Source: JAISFI01 sp031552335 | GTDB lineage: Bacteria > Bacteroidota > Bacteroidia > Bacteroidales > Azobacteroidaceae | Assembly: GCA_031552335.1 (NCBI GenBank) | Contig: JAVBMQ010000120.1 | Location: forward strand, 1 to 5,579 | Direction: 5' to 3' | DNA: 5,579 nt | In this document: piece by piece, positions 1 to 5,232 of the stretch | Numbering within the stretch: position 1 is the stretch's first letter | Layout: each line of letters begins with the position of its first letter | The notes under the pieces: generated by a model | Databases searched by the model: none | What the model was told of the DNA's origin: nothing | The model's input: only the letters and a program-made list of their open reading frames with translations | Translations under genes and position numbers: made by a program

Positions 1-57
1 TTATTTGTTAATTATTCGTTTATCTGCAATTAAAACAGATCGATTATGAAAAGGTTT

Positions 58-94
58 TGTGATTAATACTTTTTAACAATTAAAAAAAATCACA
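58..94. repeat. Imperfect palindrome downstream of uvrA
   Basis: The outer arms are TGTGATT (58-64) and AATCACA (88-94). Inside them TTTTTAA (70-76) can pair with TTAAAAA (80-86) around a CAA loop, leaving an asymmetric bulge (65-69 against 87). Read as RNA in either direction the stem is almost all A-U and is not followed by a U-run. It could be an mRNA 3'-end structure, a protein-binding site or chance in AT-rich DNA. Confidence 0.35.
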
Positions 95-120
95 GAAACA
101 ACATAAGTCCCTATGAAAGT

Positions 121-143
121 GAATATTAAGATCTTAAATATTC
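121..143. repeat. Near-perfect 23-base palindrome downstream of uvrA
   Basis: Arms GAATATT (121-127) and AATATTC (137-143) flank the perfect palindrome AAGATCTT (128-135), with one extra A at 136. As a hairpin it would have roughly nine pairs around a GATC loop. No U-tract follows it on the minus strand, so a classical uvrA terminator is not supported. The dyad symmetry would also suit a dimeric DNA-binding protein. Confidence 0.45.
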
Positions 144-191
144 GAATTTTGAGGCCTGATTAAATCTTCTTATCTGATCCAAAAGTGCTGA

Positions 192-3026
192 TCAGGATTC
201 TAATTCCTTTTCCAGAAATGAGGCAGTGTACCCTTCTTTACATTTTGAAACTTCTTCAGGAGTTCCGTAACAAAGAACTGTACCTCCTGCATTTCCCCCT
301 TCCAATCCCATATCAATAATATAGTCGGCACTTTTGATTACATCCATATTGTGCTCAATTACAATCAAAGAGTTTCCTTTTTCCACCAAACGGTTAAGCA
401 CTCCAAGCAAAACACGGATATCTTCAAAATGCAAACCGGTAGTTGGTTCATCAAGAACATACAAGGTACGTCCGGTATCTCTTTTAGCTAATTCGGTAGC
501 CAACTTTACGCGTTGGTTTTCTCCTCCGGAAAGGGTTGTAGATGGTTGTCCAAGTTTTACATAACCCAAACCCACATCCTGCAACAGCTTAATCTTGTGT
601 AAAATGGCCGGAACATTTTCAAAAAACTCAACGGCCATATTAATAGTCATATTCAGGACGTCTGCAATCGATTTTCCTTTGAAACGCACCTCCAGAGTTT
701 CCCGGTTATAACGTTTTCCATGACAATCTTCACAAGGAACATATACATCCGGAAGAAAATTCATTTCAATGGTTTTATAACCATTTCCGCCACAAGTTTC
801 ACAACGACCTCCGGAAACATTGAATGAGAAACGACCAGGCTTGTAACCCCGGATTTTTGCTTCCGGCAATTCTACAAACAAATTACGGATATCTGAAAAA
901 ACACCTGTATAAGTAGCCGGATTTGAACGGGGGGTACGACCAATAGGAGACTGGTCTACACATACAATCTTATCTATATTTTCGATTCCTTCTATAGAAG
1001 CATAAGGAAGAGGATCTTCTAAAGAACGATAAAAATGTTTACTTAAAATGGGCTGAAGCGTCCCATTGATCAAACTGGACTTTCCACTACCGGAAACTCC
1101 GGTCACACAAATAAATACTCCTAATGGGAATATCACATCCACTTGCTTCAGGTTATGTCCAGAAGCCCCTTTAATCACAATTTCTTTTCCGTTTCCGGTA
1201 CGACGATCTGCAGGAATCTCGATCAGGCGATGTCCGTTCAAATAGGAAGAGGTCAGGGTATCAGCTTTCAACATTTGTTCCGGAGTCCCGGCAAAAACCA
1301 ATTCTCCGCCATAGCGTCCGGCTTTCGGACCTAAATCCAATACATAATCGGCATTGAGCATCATGTCTTTATCATGTTCCACTACAATCACGGAATTTCC
1401 TGTATCCCTCAATTGTTTCAGAGAATTAATCAGACGAATATTATCCCGTTGATGCAAACCAATGCTTGGTTCATCAAGAATATACAAAACATTTACTAAC
1501 TGGGAACCTATTTGTGTTGCCAGTCGTATCCGTTGACTCTCTCCGCCGGAAAGAGAAGCAGAAGCTCTATTCAAAGAAAGATAATTCAATCCTACATCCA
1601 ACAAAAACTTCAAACGGGAACGGATTTCCTTTAATATTTCTGTTGCTATTTGCTTTTGCTTGTCATCTAAATAATTATGCAGATCCCCTGTCCAGTGATA
1701 AAGCTCAGCAATATCCATTCCGGCAACTTCTGCAATATTTTTTCCTGCTAATTTATAATGTAAGGCCTCTTTATTCAGGCGCAAACCGTTACATTCCGGA
1801 CAAACCGTATTTTTGATAAACTGTCCGGCCCATTTCTGAGCAGATGCAGAAGCATCTGCCTCTTGTTGCATATAAATAAACTTGACAACTCCTTCAAAAT
1901 TAAGAAAATAGTTAGAATCACCAAGAGATTCGTTTTTGATTTGCAGCCGATCGTCCGTACCATTCAATATCTCGTCTATTGCATCTTCCGGAACATCTTT
2001 CAATGGAGTTTTGATAGTCACATCATATTTTTCACAGATAGCTTCTATTTGCCAGAATATCATTACATTGCGATATTTTCCTAAAGGAACAATCCCTCCC
2101 TGGTAAATACTTTGATTGGGATTCGGGATAATCTTTTCCATATCAATCTGATTGACTGTACCCAAACCCTTACACTTCGGACAAGCACCCTGCGGGGAAT
2201 TAAATGAAAAATTATGCGGAGCCGGTTCGCTGTACGACAAACCAGTTGTAGGACACATCAACCGGCGACTGAAATGGCGGGCTTCATTGGTATCTACATC
2301 CAGTACCATCATCAACCCATCTCCTTGTTTCATAGCCACCCGAACACTCTCTTTCAGTCTGTTCTCATCCTTTTCCGACACGACCAATTTATCAACCACT
2401 ACCTCTATCGTGTGATTTTTATAGCGGTCTAATTTCAATCCGGGTAGAATTTCACGTACTTCATTATCAATCCGGACATTCAGATAACCTTTCTTCCTCA
2501 GTTGTTCAAACAACTCTTTATAGTGTCCCTTCCGATTCCGGACCACCGGCGCCAACAAGTAGATTTTTTTTTGTTGATAGCGTTCCAGAATTAATTGCAG
2601 GATTTGTTCTTCCGTATATTTCACCATTTTTTCGCCCGTATTATACGAATAAGCCTCTCCGGCACGGGCATAAAGTAAACGGAAAAAATCATAAATCTCC
2701 GTAGTAGTTCCGACAGTAGACCTTGGATTACGGTTAACTGTTTTTTGTTCAATAGAAATCACCGGACTCAAACCGGTTATCCGATCTACATCCGGTCGTT
2801 CCATATTACCCAGAAAATTCCGGGCATAAGCTGAAAATGTTTCTATATACCGCCGCTGGCCTTCAGCAAAAATTGTATCAAAAGCCAAAGATGATTTTCC
2901 GCTACCACTTAAGCCTGTGATAACAACAAAGCTATTTCGCGGAATATCAACATCTATATTTTTAAGATTATGTACGCGTGCTCCAAGTACACTGATTTGT
3001 TCTGTTTCGTCAATCTTTTCCTGCAT
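192..3026 (-). CDS. uvrA: Excinuclease ABC subunit UvrA
   Basis: UvrA is the damage-sensing ATPase of bacterial nucleotide excision repair. It dimerises, loads UvrB at bulky DNA lesions in the cytoplasm and then leaves so that UvrC can incise. The 944-residue length is normal for the family. Both ABC halves are complete: Walker A GLSGSGKSS (38-46) and GVSGSGKSS (643-651), signatures LSGGESQR (492-499) and LSGGENQR (832-839), Walker B LYILDEP (514-520) and LYVLDEP (855-861). The UvrB-binding and insertion region lies at about 120-400. The C-terminal zinc finger has all four cysteines (C742, C745, C765, C768), and another CxxC is at 409-412. The first zinc module is C258-P-T-T then C282/C285, so one cysteine is replaced by Thr261. 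The ATG at 3026 is the only sensible start, 13 bases after the stop of the transglycosylase gene, which suggests cotranscription. A possible internal promoter lies at 3106-3113. Identity is secure. Confidence 0.98.
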   Translation of the reverse strand: MQEKIDETEQISVLGARVHNLKNIDVDIPRNSFVVITGLSGSGKSSLAFDTIFAEGQRRYIETFSAYARNFLGNMERPDVDRITGLSPVISIEQKTVNRNPRSTVGTTTEIYDFFRLLYARAGEAYSYNTGEKMVKYTEEQILQLILERYQQKKIYLLAPVVRNRKGHYKELFEQLRKKGYLNVRIDNEVREILPGLKLDRYKNHTIEVVVDKLVVSEKDENRLKESVRVAMKQGDGLMMVLDVDTNEARHFSRRLMCPTTGLSYSEPAPHNFSFNSPQGACPKCKGLGTVNQIDMEKIIPNPNQSIYQGGIVPLGKYRNVMIFWQIEAICEKYDVTIKTPLKDVPEDAIDEILNGTDDRLQIKNESLGDSNYFLNFEGVVKFIYMQQEADASASAQKWAGQFIKNTVCPECNGLRLNKEALHYKLAGKNIAEVAGMDIAELYHWTGDLHNYLDDKQKQIATEILKEIRSRLKFLLDVGLNYLSLNRASASLSGGESQRIRLATQIGSQLVNVLYILDEPSIGLHQRDNIRLINSLKQLRDTGNSVIVVEHDKDMMLNADYVLDLGPKAGRYGGELVFAGTPEQMLKADTLTSSYLNGHRLIEIPADRRTGNGKEIVIKGASGHNLKQVDVIFPLGVFICVTGVSGSGKSSLINGTLQPILSKHFYRSLEDPLPYASIEGIENIDKIVCVDQSPIGRTPRSNPATYTGVFSDIRNLFVELPEAKIRGYKPGRFSFNVSGGRCETCGGNGYKTIEMNFLPDVYVPCEDCHGKRYNRETLEVRFKGKSIADVLNMTINMAVEFFENVPAILHKIKLLQDVGLGYVKLGQPSTTLSGGENQRVKLATELAKRDTGRTLYVLDEPTTGLHFEDIRVLLGVLNRLVEKGNSLIVIEHNMDVIKSADYIIDMGLEGGNAGGTVLCYGTPEEVSKCKEGYTASFLEKELES
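429..464. repeat. Internal direct repeat in uvrA, copy 1 (copy 2 at 1452-1487)
   Basis: Bases 429-464 and 1452-1487 match at 31 of 36 positions. They encode the Walker B regions of the two ABC halves (LYVLDEP and LYILDEP). The offset is 1023 bases, exactly 341 codons, so this is the trace of the ancient duplication that built UvrA. Bases 443-464 and 1466-1487 differ at only one position of 22. Confidence 0.8.
1840..1859 (-). repeat. Perfect 8-bp hairpin inside uvrA
   Basis: GCAGATGC (1840-1847) and GCATCTGC (1852-1859) are perfect inverted copies around a four-base loop, TTCT in the mRNA. A G-U pair (1860 with 1839) can extend the stem. The hairpin lies in the codons for an alanine/serine-rich stretch, DASASA (residues 391-396), shortly before the CxxC at 409-412. 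It would be a stable mRNA stem-loop; whether it has a role is unknown. Confidence 0.5.
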
Positions 3027-3039
3027 GAGTCTATCTGAA

Positions 3040-4011
3040 TTAATCTACCACCCATCTGCCGTCATGGGCTACCGTTTTCTTAGGATCATAGCACATACCC
3101 TCTTCCAAAGGTATTTGAACAACATATGTTTTACCCATTGTCTTCAATTCTTTATCCCTTAACCAGACATTGAAATTTTTTAATTGATAATAATTAATGC
3201 CTTGTTTTTGAGCAAAATCGGCAAAATCAGTCACATCTTCCGTAATTTTCACAGCCTTGGTCGGAATAACCGGATATAAGTCTTCACTTTTCAGGATAAA
3301 TCCATAACGGTATGGATTTGAAAAGATTTCTTTCATTGCTAAAATCCGGAAAACATAACGAGAAGTTTCTTCCACCAACAATAAATCAAATGCAGTATCC
3401 ACATTCTGTTCGCGTAATCCTTTTTCTATCCTGTTCATACCTGCATTATAAGAAGCAGCCACATCCGTCCAGCTATTAAACTTCCGGTAAGCATCCTTCA
3501 AGTACCGGCATGCAGCTTCTGTAGATTTTTCCACATGATATCGTTCGTCTACCTGTGAGGTAATTTCCAGTCCATATTGCTTTCCTGTTTGAGTAATAAA
3601 TTGCCACAAACCGGCAGCTTGCGCAGGAGAATAAGCCCTTACATCCAACATACTCTCAATTACAGCTAAATATTTGAAATCATCCGGAATATTATTTTTC
3701 GCCAAAACAGGCTCTATCACAGGGAAATATCGATTTGCCCTCTTGATCTGCAATAAAGTTGTAGAATGCAAATAGGTAAATGCATTAATTTCCCGGTCAA
3801 AGCGTTCCCGCATATCATAACGCGTCAAATCAATCGCTTCCCCACAAAATATAACCTGTTGAGGTACTGGTGCCGAGTCTACCCGGGATAATACTACTGA
3901 TGATTTCTCTGCCGGATTTTTACCTTCATCCTTAGAGGAGATGAAACAAATCAATACCATAAAGAAAATTCCCAGGAAACAACTTAAAACAAAATAATTT
4001 ATCTTTTTCAT
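3040..4011 (-). CDS. MltD-like membrane-anchored lytic transglycosylase (GH23)
   Basis: Predicted lytic transglycosylase, which cleaves the MurNAc-GlcNAc bond of peptidoglycan to leave 1,6-anhydroMurNAc ends during wall turnover. With the ATG at 4011 it has 323 residues. A TTG nine bases upstream (4020) could add three residues, but the ATG gives a normal MKK n-region. Residues 4-25 form a hydrophobic anchor, so the rest should be periplasmic. The SLT domain spans about 95-215: catalytic Glu119 in VIESMLD, then AYSPAQAAGLWQF (126-138) and ASYNAG (186-191), the MltD-type motif set. The tail (about 246-302) ends in KTYVVQIP and looks like a degenerate LysM peptidoglycan-binding unit. Full LysM repeats, as in Escherichia coli MltD, are not evident. 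It is upstream of uvrA by 13 bases and divergent from the S-component gene. The family call is strong; MltD orthology is not proven. Confidence 0.9.
   Translation of the reverse strand: MKKINYFVLSCFLGIFFMVLICFISSKDEGKNPAEKSSVVLSRVDSAPVPQQVIFCGEAIDLTRYDMRERFDREINAFTYLHSTTLLQIKRANRYFPVIEPVLAKNNIPDDFKYLAVIESMLDVRAYSPAQAAGLWQFITQTGKQYGLEITSQVDERYHVEKSTEAACRYLKDAYRKFNSWTDVAASYNAGMNRIEKGLREQNVDTAFDLLLVEETSRYVFRILAMKEIFSNPYRYGFILKSEDLYPVIPTKAVKITEDVTDFADFAQKQGINYYQLKNFNVWLRDKELKTMGKTYVVQIPLEEGMCYDPKKTVAHDGRWVVD
3106..3113 (-). promoter_or_regulatory. Possible internal promoter (-7 element) for uvrA
   Basis: On the minus strand these bases read TACCTTTG, a full match to the Bacteroidota -7 consensus TAnnTTTG, about 80 bases upstream of the uvrA ATG. 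The same octamer stands upstream of the transglycosylase gene at 4146-4153. No clear -33 TTG motif is found 19-21 bases upstream. The site also encodes Pro-Leu near the end of the transglycosylase, so coding chance is a real alternative. Confidence 0.3.
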
Positions 4012-4031
4012 AAAGCTCAAATAATGAGGAA

Positions 4032-4091
4032 ATTCTCAATTTTTAAAAACATATAAAAGGATATAAAGATACAACAATTACAGTTGAGAAT
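4032..4091 (-). promoter_or_regulatory. Inverted repeat in the transglycosylase leader
   Basis: ATTCTCAA (4032-4039) and TTGAGAAT (4084-4091) are perfect 8-base inverted copies 44 bases apart, extendable by one G-U pair in the RNA. In the predicted leader of the transglycosylase mRNA they would form a long-loop stem ending about 20 bases before the ATG. A competing small hairpin (TGAG/CTCA at 4025-4028 and 4035-4038) uses part of the same arm. A regulatory leader is possible, but a match this size could arise by chance. Confidence 0.3.
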
Positions 4092-4145
4092 CAAGCTGTA
4101 TGTTCAAATTTTTCCATTTGTATATCTGTCCACTTAAAAAACATG

Positions 4146-4153
4146 CAAAGGTA
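4146..4153 (-). promoter_or_regulatory. Bacteroidota -7 promoter element for the transglycosylase-uvrA operon
   Basis: The minus strand reads TACCTTTG, matching TAnnTTTG at every fixed position. It faces the transglycosylase gene and would give a leader of roughly 125-130 bases. No good -33 TTG box is visible at the usual spacing, which is common for real promoters of this phylum. The intergenic position and correct orientation support the call. Confidence 0.55.
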
Positions 4154-4247
4154 AATTATTTTTCCCATTTATCACTTGCCAGTAAAGTATTTAAGCTTTT
4201 TGTTATTTTATAACTCTTTTTTAATCAAGGCATCAAAAAAGATATAC

Positions 4248-4255
4248 TATCTTTG
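4248..4255 (+). promoter_or_regulatory. Bacteroidota -7 promoter element for the S-component operon
   Basis: TATCTTTG is a full match to the TAnnTTTG element, 40 bases before the ATG of the S-component gene and facing it. Transcription would start near 4260, leaving a short leader of about 35 bases. The -33 region (about 4225-4229) is AT-rich without a clear TTG. An inverted repeat (4253-4268) overlaps the end of this element and the predicted start site. Confidence 0.6.
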
Positions 4256-4268
4256 AAAAAATTTTCAA
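4253..4268 (+). promoter_or_regulatory. Possible operator: inverted repeat over the predicted transcription start
   Basis: TTGAAAA (4253-4259) and TTTTCAA (4262-4268) are perfect inverted copies separated by two A residues. The site covers the end of the -7 element and the expected start point, a natural place for a repressor. The arms are nearly all A/T, so chance is likely enough that this stays tentative. Confidence 0.3.
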
Positions 4269-4294
4269 TGAAAAACTTTTAAAAATTCGACATC

Positions 4295-4822
4295 ATGAAA
4301 ACAACTGCACATTTATACGCATATAAGTATAATGAATTAAAAGCCTATCTATTGGCCACTCTTTTTATCTTAGGAAACTTACTACTTCCTCAGTTATGTC
4401 ATACTATACCAAGTGGAGGCTTGATATTTCTTCCAATTTACTTTTTTACTTTAATTGCAGGATATAGATATGGGATATTTACAGGCTTACTTACAGCTAT
4501 TTTTTCACCATTATGTAATTATTGGTTGTTCGGTATGCCGACAGAAGCCATGTTACCTATTATTTTGACAAAATCCATTTTATTGGCAGTTGCAGCTGCT
4601 GTTATTGCAAAAAGATTCCGGAAAGTATCTATAATAGCCTTATTATTGGTTGTACTTTGTTACCAATTTGCAGGTACATTGATCGAATGGGCAATGGTTA
4701 AAAATTTTACAGTTGCTCTTCAGGATTTCCGTATAGGTTTACCAGGTATACTTATCCAAATTATCGGAGGATATTTGATACTGTCTTCATTTTCCCTGTT
4801 CAAAAAAAACAGGAGCTTATAA
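4295..4822 (+). CDS. ECF transporter S component-like membrane protein
   Basis: This 175-residue, very hydrophobic protein has about six membrane segments (roughly 17-35, 42-56, 60-80, 86-105, 111-133, 148-167) and a basic tail (KKNR). Its size, the glycine-rich GYRYGIFTGLLTAI stretch (56-69) followed by a Pro-rich NYWLFGMP turn (75-82), and an AxxxA in the first segment (A17, A21) fit the substrate-binding S subunit of energy-coupling factor vitamin or micronutrient transporters. Such subunits need a shared EcfA/EcfA'/EcfT module, which is not in this window. The substrate cannot be read from the sequence. The ATG at 4295 is fixed by an in-frame TAA at 4280. It begins a probable operon with the phosphoribosyltransferase gene four bases on. 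An A8 tract lies in its last codons. A different small permease family is possible. Confidence 0.7.
   Translation: MKTTAHLYAYKYNELKAYLLATLFILGNLLLPQLCHTIPSGGLIFLPIYFFTLIAGYRYGIFTGLLTAIFSPLCNYWLFGMPTEAMLPIILTKSILLAVAAAVIAKRFRKVSIIALLLVVLCYQFAGTLIEWAMVKNFTVALQDFRIGLPGILIQIIGGYLILSSFSLFKKNRSL
4802..4809 (+). other. A8 homopolymer at the end of the S-component gene
   Basis: Eight A residues cover the Lys-Lys codons six codons before the S-component stop. The phosphoribosyltransferase frame is open upstream of its ATG back to a TGA at 4776, so it includes this tract. Loss of one A, gain of two, or a +1 ribosomal shift here would fuse the two proteins in frame through a short linker. Confidence 0.5.
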
Positions 4823-4826
4823 ACCA

Positions 4827-5222
4827 ATGGGAAAAACATTCGAAGAAATATTAGACCGATTCAGAAATATTCCGTTGTATGAAAATTTCGACCTGATTGT
4901 CGCCATTGCCAATGGAGGAATCATACCGGCTGCCATATTGAATCAACGGCTGAATATATCCATTGAATTATTAAAAATAAACTGGAGAGATCCCTCTCAA
5001 ACACCTATATACAACGAGCCCAAATTACTCTGTCCGATTGATTTTGACTTTCATGATAAAACTATTTTATTGGTGGAAGACCGGGTCAAAACCGGAGCTA
5101 CATTAAAGTATGCCCGAAGTTTACTCGAAGGAGCCAGACTCATTAAAACATTTGCAGTAAACGGAAGGGCCGATTATGCTTTATACGACGAAAATTGTTT
5201 CAAATTTCCCTGGATCATTTAA
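4827..5222 (+). CDS. Short type I phosphoribosyltransferase family protein
   Basis: Type I phosphoribosyltransferases move the ribose-5-phosphate of PRPP onto a nitrogenous base, as in purine or pyrimidine salvage. The PRPP-binding motif is clear: ILLVEDRVKTGATL (80-93), with acidic pair E84/D85 and the TGAT phosphate loop (89-92). The PPi-loop region is AIANGG (26-31). The C-terminus ends CFKFPWII (124-131), where the Phe-Pro-Trp resembles the base-stacking end of xanthine/guanine-type enzymes. At 131 residues it is short for the family, with a reduced hood, so the substrate is uncertain. It is expected to be cytosolic. The ATG lies four bases after the S-component stop; an AGGAG at 4811-4815 is a little far (11 bases) for a classical ribosome site. 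Coupling to a predicted transporter suggests salvage of an imported base, but a regulatory or non-enzymatic relative cannot be excluded. Confidence 0.82.
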   Translation: MGKTFEEILDRFRNIPLYENFDLIVAIANGGIIPAAILNQRLNISIELLKINWRDPSQTPIYNEPKLLCPIDFDFHDKTILLVEDRVKTGATLKYARSLLEGARLIKTFAVNGRADYALYDENCFKFPWII

Positions 5223-5232
5223 ATTAAACCAT

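Larger units (their letters stand above)
1..191. other. Intergenic region downstream of uvrA, no gene seen
   Basis: This AT-rich stretch lies past the 3' end of uvrA and runs to the window edge. I see no plausible coding frame, no tRNA-like fold and no match to the TAnnTTTG promoter element on either strand. It holds two imperfect palindromes (58-94 and 121-143), listed separately. Neither is followed by a U-tract in the uvrA direction, so no convincing intrinsic terminator can be named. A short CCTGAT/ATCAGG pair (155-160 and 191-196) overlaps the uvrA stop codon, but its loop is 30 bases long. Confidence 0.6.

Noticed and set aside
334..2432. Several plus-strand open frames of 63-116 codons and a minus-strand one at 1775-1963
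   Set aside because: All lie within uvrA in other frames and show no family motif; uvrA is conserved along its whole length.
2917..3162. Plus-strand open frame across the uvrA-transglycosylase junction
   Set aside because: It is antisense to two clear genes, has no recognisable domain and has no upstream promoter match.
3937..4011. Lipoprotein signal on the transglycosylase (Cys11 or Cys22)
   Set aside because: Cys11 follows a weak lipobox but is trailed by more strongly hydrophobic residues, and Cys22 has Ile at -1. A membrane anchor fits better.
4012..4020. Start of the transglycosylase at TTG (4020)
   Set aside because: The upstream TTG gives only three extra residues (MSF). The ATG at 4011 gives a standard MKK signal-anchor start, so 4011 was chosen.
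4081..4294. Riboswitch upstream of the S-component gene
   Set aside because: The predicted leader is only about 35 bases long and AT-rich, too short for a known vitamin riboswitch such as TPP, FMN or cobalamin.
4811..4815. AGGAG as a Shine-Dalgarno site for the phosphoribosyltransferase gene
   Set aside because: It ends 11 bases before the ATG, which is too far for a strong site, lies in the S-component codons, and this phylum rarely uses such sites.
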